Below, piece by piece: positions 43,554-52,733 of a stretch of 64,000 nt of DNA. Location: NCBI RefSeq assembly GCF_003966225.1, contig NZ_RXNU01000013.1:1-64000 (forward strand), read 5' to 3'. The first letter of the stretch is position 1. Each line of letters opens with the position of its first letter. This DNA comes from Shewanella canadensis. GTDB lineage: Bacteria > Pseudomonadota > Gammaproteobacteria > Enterobacterales > Shewanellaceae. The notes under the pieces are model-generated. The model was not told the DNA's origin. It saw nothing but the letters and a program-made list of their open reading frames with translations, and made no database searches. The position numbers and the translations under genes are program-made.

Positions 43554-45710
43554 ATGCTCTCTTGCCTCTTGCTCTGTATTTCAAGCCTCACGACACAGAC
43601 TTCTGCCGATTATCATGATCTGCTTCCCTATCAAGGAACCCCGACCTCTATGGAGGAGCGGGACAGTAGGGGAAACTTGGTTATCCCGGCTACCTACGTG
43701 GATCAGGGGGCATGGCACGGCTTTCATCTCCCCGACACCCCTGAGTATTTTGGCAGCTTTACCGGCCCTCTGTTTATCGCCCAAGAGTACAGTCTTCATC
43801 TGAGTGACAGCCTGCAGAGGTTGTCGCTTAAAAACATGGATAGTGGGCAATCCTTAGATTTTGCTCAGGCAACACAGAGTCAGATCTATAGCCGCCCCGA
43901 TGCATTAGTTCAGCAATTTCGATGGCCCGAGCTCTCACTGGAGATGAGTCTGAGTTATAGCGATAACCGTACATCGGTGATCCGTACCCGGCTCATTAAT
44001 AACACCATGAGCCCGCAACTCTGGCAGTTAAGTTGGTCCGGCGTCCCTTTTAGCTCTCATCCAAAATTTCCTGAGCATAGAGTCATTAAGCGGCTCGATA
44101 GCTGGAAAACGGGAATTAGATGGCATCTTAACCCCATCATGGAGACCTGGCAGATGCAGTTAGCCGATGCCGAGTATGAGATCTGGTTCGATCGTGAGAT
44201 GCAGATCGAGCTGTTACGGGATCAGGGCTATCGAGCGTCTACGTCGACAGTCTCTCTGGCAGCCGGTGAAAAGCAGGAGTTTTTGAGTGCCCAGCGTTAT
44301 TTTCATACTCAAGCCGAGCGCATCTCGCATCAGCCGCCGCAGTGGAATGAGATAGACAGGGCACTGGATACCAATCGAGCGCGCTGGCAACAGAGAATCG
44401 ACCGGGCTATCTCGGGCGGTGATCTGGCTTATCGTAAAATGGCCGTGAAGAGCATGCTCACCTTGATGCATAACTGGCGCAGTCCGGCCGGCGCACTGCT
44501 GCATGATGCGGTAACACCATCGGTCACCTATAAATGGTTCAATGGCGTCTGGGCGTGGGATAGCTGGAAGCAAGCGGTGGCCTTGTCCCGTTTCGATACC
44601 GAGCTGGCCAAGTCTAATATTTTGGCCATGTTTGATTACCAATTTACCGCCGAGGACAGGGTGCGGCCACAGGATGCCGGCAGCCTGCCCGATGCAATTT
44701 TTTACAATAAAGATCCGGCTCGGGGCGGAGAAGGGGGTAACTGGAATGAGCGCAACGGTAAACCGCCGCTGGCTACCTGGGCGGTGTGGGAAATTTATCA
44801 ACGCAGTGGCGAGCTTGAGTTTGTTGAGCTCATGTACCCGAAACTGGTGGCCTATCATCAATGGTGGTACCGCAATCGCGATCACAATGGCAATGGACTC
44901 GCCGAATACGGTGCTAACCTGCATCCGGCACATCTCAAAGAGGGTAAACCGCTGCGCGAGGCGATTATCGAGGCGGCCGCATGGGAATCGGGAATGGATA
45001 ATGCCCCCAGATTCGATGATGATGCCAGCGTGCAGGTGCTGGAAAACCTTGACGAGAATGGCAAGCTCATAGGGTTTTCTCTGTCTCAGGAGTCGGTGGA
45101 TCTTAATGCTTACCTGTTTGCTGAAAAAGACCTGCTGGCCAGGATGGCTAAGTTGCAAGGGCTCGATAGGGAGTCTAGCCGCTGGGCGAGTGAAGCGGCT
45201 CATTTGAAAGAGCTCATTCAGACCCGCATGTTCGATGAGCGCAGTGGCTTCTTCTATGACTTAAGATTCGATGATTCAGGCTCACATAAAATGACAGATG
45301 CCGGAAAGGGCGTTGAGGGCTGGATACCTCTATGGGCCGGCGCCGCCTCTGCCTCGCAGGCAAAGCTGATGGTAGAAAGACATCTGACTGAGAAAGCCTT
45401 CGCAACAAAAATTCCATTCCCTACGGTCAGTGCCGATAGCCCGAAGTTCGCCGCGACTCAGTATTGGCGTGGTCCGGTTTGGCTGGATCAGGCCCTGTTT
45501 GGGCTAATGGGACTTAAAAAGTATGGTTACGATAAGGAAGCCACACGTCTTGCAACACGCCTGGTGGATCAAGGCGAGGGGATCCTTCAACAGGCGCCCA
45601 TCAGGGAGAATTATGATCCGCTAACCGGCAAGGGGCTGCACTGCACTAACTTCAGCTGGTCGGCGTCTGTGCTGCTCTTGATCTATGAATCATGGCTGAG
45701 TCGGCCGTGA
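43554..45710 (+). CDS. Exported GH63 glycoside hydrolase (YgjK-like)
   Basis: A 718-residue protein with a short signal sequence (LSCLLLCISSLTTQTSA). The N-terminal beta domain covers about 20-265. The catalytic (alpha/alpha)6 domain follows: FNGVWAWDSWKQAVALSRFD, NERNGKPPLATWAVWEIY, WESGMDNAPRFDD, and RGPVWLDQALFGLMGLKKYGYD to the end. This is the GH63 set shared with E. coli YgjK, which cuts alpha-glucosidic disaccharides. The periplasmic location suggests use of a small imported oligosaccharide. It stands alone, next to a repeat cluster. Confidence 0.88.
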   Translation: MLSCLLLCISSLTTQTSADYHDLLPYQGTPTSMEERDSRGNLVIPATYVDQGAWHGFHLPDTPEYFGSFTGPLFIAQEYSLHLSDSLQRLSLKNMDSGQSLDFAQATQSQIYSRPDALVQQFRWPELSLEMSLSYSDNRTSVIRTRLINNTMSPQLWQLSWSGVPFSSHPKFPEHRVIKRLDSWKTGIRWHLNPIMETWQMQLADAEYEIWFDREMQIELLRDQGYRASTSTVSLAAGEKQEFLSAQRYFHTQAERISHQPPQWNEIDRALDTNRARWQQRIDRAISGGDLAYRKMAVKSMLTLMHNWRSPAGALLHDAVTPSVTYKWFNGVWAWDSWKQAVALSRFDTELAKSNILAMFDYQFTAEDRVRPQDAGSLPDAIFYNKDPARGGEGGNWNERNGKPPLATWAVWEIYQRSGELEFVELMYPKLVAYHQWWYRNRDHNGNGLAEYGANLHPAHLKEGKPLREAIIEAAAWESGMDNAPRFDDDASVQVLENLDENGKLIGFSLSQESVDLNAYLFAEKDLLARMAKLQGLDRESSRWASEAAHLKELIQTRMFDERSGFFYDLRFDDSGSHKMTDAGKGVEGWIPLWAGAASASQAKLMVERHLTEKAFATKIPFPTVSADSPKFAATQYWRGPVWLDQALFGLMGLKKYGYDKEATRLATRLVDQGEGILQQAPIRENYDPLTGKGLHCTNFSWSASVLLLIYESWLSRP

Positions 45711-45893
45711 GGCTAATATAGTCAGTTCTGTTTTCCCGAATTAGCCGCCCGCTGTACGGTATAGAGGATAAAACGATCAATTTCGACGGATTAAGCGCAA
45801 AGCTAGGTAAAGACCGGATAAATGTTGACGATAAGCTGTGAAACCGCCCCTCAGGCTGTTACAGTTTTGTGAGTTAATGTTATTGGGTGTGCT

Positions 45894-46217
45894 ATGAAAA
45901 CCGTCCTCTCTTTATTTGCCTCCATCATCTCCGTGGCCTTGGTGTCAGGCATGCTGACGGCCTGTGCTTCGGGCCCAGACGACAGGAGTTCGTCGGCTAA
46001 CGATGCACTATCCGATGCGCCTGTTAATAATCAGAAACAGATATCCCCCTGTGGCGCCATGCCGCCCATTAAAGATCGGTCTAAACTTAAACAAAGCCTA
46101 CTGGAAAGGGGGCTGATAAAAGAAGAGATGAGCCTTGATGAGACCGACAGAGTCGTTGCCGAATATATCAGTAAAAGACAGCAAGCCTTCGAGCATTGCC
46201 CGAAGAAGAGAAAGTGA
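45894..46217 (+). CDS. Small lipoprotein resembling the adjacent M6 protease propeptide
   Basis: A 107-residue lipoprotein with a lipobox LTAC at 21-24. Residues 66-99 (KQSLLERGLIKEEMSLDETD, then VVAEYISKRQQAF) resemble residues 56-90 of the adjacent M6 protease (ILYWLIKRGELSAEASEAEK, then SSVAAFTQRATGF). The rest is low complexity and charged. It ends 14 bases before the protease ATG and is surely cotranscribed with it. It may be an inhibitor, tether or chaperone of the protease, but that is inference from the shared segment. I do not recognise a named family. Confidence 0.65.
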   Translation: MKTVLSLFASIISVALVSGMLTACASGPDDRSSSANDALSDAPVNNQKQISPCGAMPPIKDRSKLKQSLLERGLIKEEMSLDETDRVVAEYISKRQQAFEHCPKKRK

Positions 46218-46231
46218 AAATAGGTGTTCAG

Positions 46232-49117
46232 ATGAATAGAAAAAACGGTGTTAATCTGCTTTCTACGCTCGGGTTATCCCTGCTCCTTGCAATGAGTGGT
46301 GTTATCTCTCTTCCTGTCGCCGCCCAAGACGGGAGCTCGGCGATCGATAACCCCTCATCCGGGACATTGGCCGATGCCGGAGTCATCAATAAAGAGCAGA
46401 TCCTCTATTGGTTAATCAAGCGAGGTGAGCTGTCTGCCGAAGCGAGTGAGGCCGAAAAGCGCTCCTCAGTCGCAGCATTTACCCAGCGTGCGACAGGTTT
46501 TCAGAGTAAGGGAGGGCTCGTAGAGGCGGAATTTGAAAAGTTAAGACTGAAGTCGAGCGCTAATGCTAAGGCTCGCAGGAGTCCTTTATTGGGATCCGTT
46601 GAAGTCTTTGCCGATGCCGATATCACCAAGACCGTTAAGGTGTTGGGAGTATTAGTCGACTTTCCCGATCTTCCCTATGACGCTAATCGACTCACTGCCA
46701 GCGACACCCCTATGTTTTATTCCAGTTATCCGACTTCTCATTATCGGGATCTGATGTTTTCGACTTCAGGTTTTACCGGCCCTCAGGGGCAAAACCTAAT
46801 GACCGGGTATCAATATTATCAGGCGGTTTCGGGTGACAGTTTCTTTTTTACCGGGGACGTCAAAGGCTGGGTAACGGCGGATAATAACGCCTCATTTTAT
46901 GGTGGCAACGATGTCGATAACAATGATAATGACAAGGCGGTGCCGGATCTCGTCAAAGAAGCAGTGACTAAGGTTGTAGCGGGCATGACAGCATCTGAAT
47001 TAGCCAGTTATGACGTTGAAGACCCCTTCGATATCGACGGCGATGGAAATTTTGATGAATCCGATGGCGATATCGACCATGTGATGCTGTTTCACTCCAG
47101 TGTCGGCGAAGAGGCGGGCGGTGGCGTACTCGGGGCCGATGCTATCTGGTCTCATCGTTTTTTCGTCTACACAGGCGGTAATCCGGGCTACACCATCCCG
47201 GGAACCGGTAAGAAAGTCTTTGGCTACACCGTGCAGCCCATAGACGCCGCAGCGGGTGTCGTGGTGCATGAATTTGGCCATGATCTGGGCTTGCCCGACG
47301 AGTATGACACCACTAACACGGGTGATGGCTCACCCGTGGGGTCTTGGTCGGTGATGTCGGGTGGTAGTTGGACCGGGGATATTCCCGGGGCCCAGCCAAC
47401 CGATTTTAGCCCCTATGCCAAGTCATATCTGCAACAAAAGTATAAGGGAAGATGGATAACGGAACAGGAGATATTACTCGATAATATCCCCAAGAGCGGT
47501 CTGGATGTTCAACTGGTCGAAGCGGTGAATCATGCGCAGATAAATCAGATATCGATTCCTCTGCCCGCTGCTGCTATTCCGTTTAAGCAGCCCTATGGTG
47601 GCAGCTATCAGTACTATTCCGGTCAGGGGCACCTTATCAATAATGCCGCCTCATTCGAGGTCGACCTCCCAAGTACAACCCCCCTTACCCTGAAGATGAA
47701 GGCACACTGGAACATTGAGCTTGATTATGATTACGCTCAGGTGATGGTCGACGGTGTCGTCATTGCCGGTAATCACACTAAGGCGAGCAACACCATCAAC
47801 GGGGCCAGAAATATCATCACCGGCACCTCGGCCGATATTGGGGGTGCAGAGGGACCCGATAACTGGGTCGATCTTGAGTATGATCTCAGTGCCTATGCCG
47901 GTCGAACCAATGCTCAGATAAGTATCATCTATCGTACCGATGAGGCCGTTGGGGATTACGGACTGGCTATCGATAACCTGGTTATCATGGTGGCAGCCTC
48001 ACAGGTTTACCTTGATGATGCGGAAACACCGGCCACCATGAATTTAGCCGGTTTTTCCAGAATAGAGAGCGAGCGTCCAGGTGATTCACGTCGTTATATC
48101 ATTCAGCTACGTAGCCATAACGGTGTGGATGCGGGTTTACCCAGCCACTCTTACGAACCCGGAGTCTTACTCTGGTTAGAGAACTTCAGTTACTCAGATA
48201 ATAACTCGAGTGAACATGCCGGCGTGGGCTTAATCGGCGTTGTCGATGCCGATCAGAATCTGATCGGCAACAATAGTACAGATATACAGATCCGCGATGC
48301 CACATTTAGCATGTTCAATCAGTCGAGCTTTTTCGGCGATGAGCACCTGACCTCAGTCTCTCTGTTCGATGACAACTTGGATTACAGCGCACCACTCAAA
48401 CCTCAGGCAGGCATATTGCTGCCTGAGCTGGGTCTGACTATGGAGGTTGTAGCGCAGAGTACCGACTCGAGTACGGCTACTGTACGCTTGAAATATGGTG
48501 AAGGTGTGACCCCTGAGCCTGAGTTGCTTAATGCCTCAATTACCGCTCAGCAAGTGGCGGGAACCGTAAGCTTCAGCGCTGCTGTGAGTGGAGGAGAGGG
48601 TAGTTACACTTATGCCTGGGAGTTTGGTGTCATTGGTGCAAGCAGCATGCTGGCAAATCCCACCTACACCTATAGTGAGTCAAATGACTATGCGGTCTCT
48701 CTGGTTGTTACCGATAGCGTAGGTGCGACAGCCAGTGATCAGCTGTTAATTAACGTTCAGGTTCCTCCTACCGCGAACTTTAGCTATGTCAGCGATAATC
48801 TTAGCATCACACTGAGTAACGCCTCGAGCGCGGGAGTGGGTGAACTCAGCTACCTGTGGAGTTTCGGAGATGGACAGACGAGTACCTCGGTATCGCCCAG
48901 CCATACCTATGCGAATGAGGGTAGCTATACGGTCTCGCTTAGGGTGACCGACGAAGCTAACAATGTGAGTACCCACTCTATTTCAGTCACTGTGACGGCT
49001 GCTGTGGTGACGCCACCTGTGATTCCATCGACTGATTCGGGTTCAGGCGGAGGAAGTCTGGGTTGGTTTAGCCTTGCACTAGTCGCGATGTTAGGTTTCA
49101 GAAGACGATACAGTTAG
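46232..49117 (+). CDS. Secreted M6-family metalloprotease with PKD domains and GlyGly-CTERM
   Basis: A 961-residue exported protease of the immune-inhibitor-A type. After a signal peptide (to about VAA at 31) there is a prosegment to about 110, then the catalytic domain with HEFGHDLGLPDEYD (zinc HEFGH at 346-350) and SVMSGGSW, a met-turn-like motif. Two PKD repeats occupy about 760-845 and 845-926. The C terminus SGSGGGSLGWFSLALVAMLG followed by FRRRYS is a GlyGly-CTERM signal, processed by rhombosortase after type II secretion. I chose ATG 46232 because AGGTG lies about seven bases upstream. Confidence 0.9.
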   Translation: MNRKNGVNLLSTLGLSLLLAMSGVISLPVAAQDGSSAIDNPSSGTLADAGVINKEQILYWLIKRGELSAEASEAEKRSSVAAFTQRATGFQSKGGLVEAEFEKLRLKSSANAKARRSPLLGSVEVFADADITKTVKVLGVLVDFPDLPYDANRLTASDTPMFYSSYPTSHYRDLMFSTSGFTGPQGQNLMTGYQYYQAVSGDSFFFTGDVKGWVTADNNASFYGGNDVDNNDNDKAVPDLVKEAVTKVVAGMTASELASYDVEDPFDIDGDGNFDESDGDIDHVMLFHSSVGEEAGGGVLGADAIWSHRFFVYTGGNPGYTIPGTGKKVFGYTVQPIDAAAGVVVHEFGHDLGLPDEYDTTNTGDGSPVGSWSVMSGGSWTGDIPGAQPTDFSPYAKSYLQQKYKGRWITEQEILLDNIPKSGLDVQLVEAVNHAQINQISIPLPAAAIPFKQPYGGSYQYYSGQGHLINNAASFEVDLPSTTPLTLKMKAHWNIELDYDYAQVMVDGVVIAGNHTKASNTINGARNIITGTSADIGGAEGPDNWVDLEYDLSAYAGRTNAQISIIYRTDEAVGDYGLAIDNLVIMVAASQVYLDDAETPATMNLAGFSRIESERPGDSRRYIIQLRSHNGVDAGLPSHSYEPGVLLWLENFSYSDNNSSEHAGVGLIGVVDADQNLIGNNSTDIQIRDATFSMFNQSSFFGDEHLTSVSLFDDNLDYSAPLKPQAGILLPELGLTMEVVAQSTDSSTATVRLKYGEGVTPEPELLNASITAQQVAGTVSFSAAVSGGEGSYTYAWEFGVIGASSMLANPTYTYSESNDYAVSLVVTDSVGATASDQLLINVQVPPTANFSYVSDNLSITLSNASSAGVGELSYLWSFGDGQTSTSVSPSHTYANEGSYTVSLRVTDEANNVSTHSISVTVTAAVVTPPVIPSTDSGSGGGSLGWFSLALVAMLGFRRRYS

Positions 49118-49142
49118 CGAGTAGGCTCAGACTTAGAGATAG

Positions 49143-49166
49143 AAAACGCCCTCGGGGGCGTTTTTT
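49143..49166 (+). terminator. Rho-independent terminator after the M6 protease gene
   Basis: AACGCCC, loop TCG, GGGGCGTT, then TTTT. Confidence 0.9.
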
Positions 49167-49187
49167 CATTTCTGTTCGTCGATGTGA

Positions 49188-49751
49188 TTATAGGTTTTCA
49201 ATCGCCTGACGGGCTGCGGGCAGGAAGGTCTCACCGACGATAAGCTGCTCGCCTTGATATGAGAAGTAGCGTCGACGCCCCCATAACTCTTGTGTGAGAG
49301 GCTGGTGGAGCGATTCGATCAGATCAGCCAGCTTCTGACAAGGGGTGAAGTGCGCTACCTCAATTTTACCCGGTGTAAACTCATTGTTGGTATAAAGCAG
49401 TTCACCCAGAGGACGGGTACCGAGATTTAACAGCTCATTTTTTTTCTTATCCAGCAGGCTACCCGGGATTAAGGTTCGGGCGAAAACCCAGGGTGTCCCA
49501 TCCAGAGAGAGCAGGACTTCACGGACCCAAACCTTGTTCTGATTTGGAAATTCGTTATCGAATGGGACTAATGTTCCCTCACCGAGCACCTTAACTTCAA
49601 ATTCATCACAGTAAGAGCGTAATTTTTGAGTTAAACTCTCAGATGAAAGTAACCAATCGGTTAAAGGTGATTTGGGCAGGTCGATGGTTTTTTCTGGTGA
49701 AAACCACTGAATTGATTCACCATAGGGGAAGCTTAACCTAGTCACACTCAT
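49188..49751 (-). CDS. ubiC: Chorismate lyase UbiC
   Basis: A 187-residue enzyme that makes 4-hydroxybenzoate and pyruvate from chorismate, the first committed step of ubiquinone synthesis. Conserved features include TDWLLSSESLTQKLR, VWVREVLLSLDGTPWVFARTLIP with the active-site arginine, and the C-terminal ELWGRRRYFSYQGEQLIVGETFLPA with the second arginine and glutamate. ubiA is not next to it. It converges on the M6 protease gene and diverges from the FliL-like gene. Confidence 0.93.
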   Translation of the reverse strand: MSVTRLSFPYGESIQWFSPEKTIDLPKSPLTDWLLSSESLTQKLRSYCDEFEVKVLGEGTLVPFDNEFPNQNKVWVREVLLSLDGTPWVFARTLIPGSLLDKKKNELLNLGTRPLGELLYTNNEFTPGKIEVAHFTPCQKLADLIESLHQPLTQELWGRRRYFSYQGEQLIVGETFLPAARQAIENL

Positions 49752-49859
49752 TTAATTCTCGGTACAATACTGGCTGGCAATCTGGTGCAGTCTAGCATGC
49801 TGGAATATGATAGTCAGAAAGATCAGCAGGCATTTGTTACACAAGAGTAGGAGTCATTC

Positions 49860-50273
49860 TTGAAAATTCAAAAATTAGCATCGCTACTGCTTATTTTAGT
49901 CGCGACCGTTTTAAGCTTTGGTGCTTATGCCGAAGATGGAGATATTGTAGATAACTATGCCTATTATGGCTTCGAACCCGATCTCATCACCAATTATATC
50001 TCTACCGGTAAGAAGATGGGCTTTGTACGTATCGGTATCGAGCTGATGGTGAAAGATCCCGACGACTTGATGGCCCTCGAGCATCATGATCCTCTGTTGC
50101 GAGCCGCCATCCTGGAGATCATGGGAAGCCAGACCGCCGATAAGGTTAAGTCGCTGACCGGACGCGAAGAGATCAGACGTGAATGCTATGACACCGTCAA
50201 TCGTCTTATCGAACGGGAAACCGGCAAGGCCATTATCGTCAACCTGCTTTTCACTAAGTACCTCTACGATTAG
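49860..50273 (+). CDS. FliL-like exported protein
   Basis: A 137-residue protein with a signal peptide (LASLLLILVATVLSFGAYAE). The mature part resembles FliL: YYGFEPDLITNYISTGKKMGFVRIGIELMVKDPDDLMALEHHDPLLRAAILEIMGSQTADKVKSL, ending in NRLIERETGKAIIVNLLFTKYLYD. Classical FliL is a basal-body inner-membrane protein; this copy lies outside a flagellar operon and appears secreted rather than anchored. The start is a TTG at 49860, with AGGAG seven bases upstream. Confidence 0.85.
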   Translation: MKIQKLASLLLILVATVLSFGAYAEDGDIVDNYAYYGFEPDLITNYISTGKKMGFVRIGIELMVKDPDDLMALEHHDPLLRAAILEIMGSQTADKVKSLTGREEIRRECYDTVNRLIERETGKAIIVNLLFTKYLYD

Positions 50274-50332
50274 ATTTTTCACCTCCCTCTACTGCTGCCG
50301 TTAGTGTCTCGACTGACGGCATAAGATCCCAT

Positions 50333-51514
50333 ATGACTAAGCCCACTCAAAAACAGAACAGCAAGAAACCAATCACTCAGAAGCTGGCCCGACGAAAGAA
50401 GCCTGCAGGCAAGCGACAAGCTAAGCCTGAAGCAAACCTCGATACAAGAGGCAAGACCGAAACGACGACTGAGAAAAAAGGCCTCCATGAGCGAAATCTG
50501 CACCGGGACGGCTATGACTTCGAGAAGTTAATTGAGGCGACTCCGGCGCTTAAGTCTTATGTCAGGCCGAATCCTTACGGTAACCTTTCGATAGATTTTG
50601 CCGATCCCTTAGCCGTTAAGGCATTGAACCTGGCCCTGCTGCAACTTCACTATCGGGTTAAGTATTGGGATATCCCGGCAGGATTTCTCTGTCCTCCCAT
50701 CCCTGGTCGAGTCGACTATCTTCACTATGTTGCCGACCTGTTGGCCGGAGTTGACTCGAACATTCTTGAGGATAAAAGTGATGAGCCAAAGGCGGGACAA
50801 AATGTCCCATACGCTTCTAGCCCTAAACCTAAACCTCAGAAAAAGATGAAGATTAACGCCCTGGATATCGGCACCGGCGCCAACGGCATCTACCCGATAC
50901 TCGGCATTCAAGCCTACGGCTGGCGATTTGTCGCCAGCGATGTGGACCCGTTGTCGATAGAGAACGTCAATCGGATTGTCGGGCAAAACAAGGCCTTGCA
51001 AGGCAAGTTAAAGACACGGCTACAAACCGATCATCAAAAAGTGTTCCACGGTATTATTTATGCCGATGACAGATTCGATATCACCCTCTGTAACCCGCCA
51101 TTTCACGGGTCTCTGAGTGAGGCGAGCGAAGGTAGCCTTCGTAAGGTGAAGAACTTAGCCGCTAACCGGGCGGCGAAGGGACATAAGCCCGAGCCAGCTG
51201 GCAGTGAAAAACTCCCTGCCAACGAGCTTAACTTCGGTGGCCAGAAGGCCGAGCTTTGGTGCGTGGGCGGCGAGAAGCTGTTCCTCTCTAACATGATCCG
51301 CGAGAGTAAAGATTTTGCCACCCAGTGTTTGTGGTTCACCAGCCTGGTATCGAAGAAGGAAAACCTGCAGCCCTGCTACGCCGCACTGGAAAAGGCGGGG
51401 GCGGTAACGGTGAAGACAATAGATATGGCACAAGGCAATAAGCTTACCCGAGTTTTGGCTTGGAGTTTTTTGACTCCATCACAAAGGGATCTTTGGGCAA
51501 AATACCGGGGTTAA
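50333..51514 (+). CDS. rlmF: 23S rRNA (adenine-1618-N6)-methyltransferase
   Basis: A 393-residue methyltransferase. A basic N-terminal extension (about 1-50, rich in K, Q and R) precedes LHERNLHRDGYDFEKLIEATPALKSYVRPNPYGNLSIDFADPLAVKALNLALL, the RlmF signature. The SAM site is ALDIGTGANGIYPI at about 182-195, and the catalytic motif is LCNPPFHGS. It methylates A1618 of 23S rRNA in the nucleolar-like core of the large subunit. It ends just before the hairpin-rich left flank of accessory cassette 2. Confidence 0.93.
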   Translation: MTKPTQKQNSKKPITQKLARRKKPAGKRQAKPEANLDTRGKTETTTEKKGLHERNLHRDGYDFEKLIEATPALKSYVRPNPYGNLSIDFADPLAVKALNLALLQLHYRVKYWDIPAGFLCPPIPGRVDYLHYVADLLAGVDSNILEDKSDEPKAGQNVPYASSPKPKPQKKMKINALDIGTGANGIYPILGIQAYGWRFVASDVDPLSIENVNRIVGQNKALQGKLKTRLQTDHQKVFHGIIYADDRFDITLCNPPFHGSLSEASEGSLRKVKNLAANRAAKGHKPEPAGSEKLPANELNFGGQKAELWCVGGEKLFLSNMIRESKDFATQCLWFTSLVSKKENLQPCYAALEKAGAVTVKTIDMAQGNKLTRVLAWSFLTPSQRDLWAKYRG

Positions 51515-51890
51515 GTGTCGCTCTTAACCTTTGAGCGGTTTATTTATCAGGCTTCGCCTGACCCTGATAGTTAGACTTCGTCTAACAACTTGAGATGAGT
51601 GATTGTATCACTCTTCGGCTTATCAGCCGAGAAACGTCGTGGGTTTTCCACCCACACCCGAGAGAAAGGGAGGATCAACAGCAATCCCCCCCTCTCCCAA
51701 CTCCCCATGCCGCCCCTCACGAAGTTACATGCATTGAGTACGGGCCTCGGTGTATTTTCGAAAATAACTATCGCCTCATATTCGCCATCCATGGCTCACC
51801 TAAGGCTATCTCGGCATCCATGCCTCAATCACGTGATTTTCTTTAATCCTCCTCAGCAACTTCCAACGGGGAATAATCGTATCCGAAGGA
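51515..51890. repeat. Hairpin-rich left flank of accessory cassette 2
   Basis: At least seven hairpins follow rlmF: CAGGC/GCCTG (51548-51560), GTTAGAC/GTCTAAC (51570-51586), AGTGAT/ATCACT (51598-51612), TCGGCT/AGCCGA (51615-51630), GTGGGT/ACCCAC (51639-51655), GCCATCCATGGC (51784-51795) and GGCATCCATGCC (51813-51824). Several share a three-base TTC loop. The conserved block CAGCAACTTCCAACGGGG then AATAATCGTATC follows (51854-51883), matching 25783-25813. The arrangement parallels cassette 1 although the stems differ in sequence. Confidence 0.65.
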
Positions 51891-52036
51891 TTACTGCGTG
51901 TGCAGAGTGTTTTGATATCTGTTAGGGAAGTCTAAGCCTTGTAAAAATCTTATAACTAACATAAATTCAATTGGATATGTCACGCGTTTTGCCAGTTGTG
52001 TATACGCGTTCTGTAGCTTTTTTCATAGGTGAATCA

Positions 52037-52384
52037 ATGCTTAATCGAGCAGTATTAATAATAAAATACAAACAGCCAGCTGTTGATTGGATTAATCAAG
52101 TTGATCCATATGACTCTTCGAAGATGACTCTAAAATCGGCTAATGAAGAATCTAGTGTTTACTTAATTGATCAAGATGCAGCCGATTCACCTGAATCTCT
52201 CAGGAGCTGGATCGAATTGAATCTTGAGGCATTATTTATAGACGAACTTAACGGTTGGTACACAGAGGAGTCATTATGGCCTACTGACCTGAATGTGGAG
52301 CTATTTAATCGTTGGTTTACTATCGAGTGTCACACAGTTATTACTGATACTGTAGGCACGCCGATTGTCGATGATGGAATATAA
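52037..52384 (+). CDS. Small accessory protein of unknown function (cassette 2 cargo)
   Basis: A 115-residue protein starting LNRAVLIIKYKQPAVDWINQVDPYD. It resembles a widespread but unnamed family whose members start with an N-terminal KxKQPxxDW motif and carry a central WITE-like acidic region (here LNLEALFIDELNGWYTEESLWP), then NVELFNRWFTIECHTVITD. I assign no function. ATG 52037 has AGGTGA upstream; the frame opens earlier, at 51971. The gene is AT-rich and lies between structured flanks matching those of the FRG gene. Confidence 0.6.
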   Translation: MLNRAVLIIKYKQPAVDWINQVDPYDSSKMTLKSANEESSVYLIDQDAADSPESLRSWIELNLEALFIDELNGWYTEESLWPTDLNVELFNRWFTIECHTVITDTVGTPIVDDGI

Positions 52385-52459
52385 ACGGGTTCGTAACAGT
52401 CGGTTTTGTCTAGTTTTAAGTGACGAATAAAGGGGTCGTAGCCTTTTAAACATTAACGC

Positions 52460-52573
52460 CAAATCGAAGAGGTTGATAACCCGGTGTAGATGCGGCTGCG
52501 AGCTTCCAAAACATGGATGTTTTGGCAGAGCCTACAGGGAGTGTATTCACGGCGTCTCGCAGAAGTGTCTGCA
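52460..52573 (+). repeat. Structured right flank of accessory cassette 2
   Basis: It begins AAATCGAAGAGGTTGATAAC, then GTGTAGA (52484-52490) pairing with TCTGCAC (52567-52573). CTGCGAG pairs with CTCGCAG, enclosing CCAAAA-CATGGATG-TTTTGG (52506-52525), GCAGAGC, TACA-GGGAG-TGTA, then TTCACGGCGT. The order of conserved elements matches 27096-27208, while stems change on both arms. It can form one long branched hairpin. The rest to 52730 holds no gene except the hairpin GGGTCA/TGACCC near 52617. Confidence 0.65.
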
Positions 52574-52733
52574 CTTAAGCGAGCCGCAGGCTATTAATAA
52601 CAAAAAGGGTCAATGTTTAAAATGACCCAATTAAATATTCAACCCCGCATCGCGCCCAACAAAAAGTTACTTCAATAATTGTTAACCGACAACCCCTAAC
52701 AGCGTTAGCGTCGAATAGGCCGTAGGCCGTCTG

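Noticed and set aside
44214..45203. Leftward open frame of 329 codons within the GH63 gene
   Set aside because: It is the complement of a strongly conserved glycosidase domain, and its protein has no recognisable features.
51971..52036. Longer start for the cassette 2 cargo gene
   Set aside because: The extra 22 residues lack a binding site, while ATG 52037 has AGGTGA at good spacing and matches the N terminus expected of the family.
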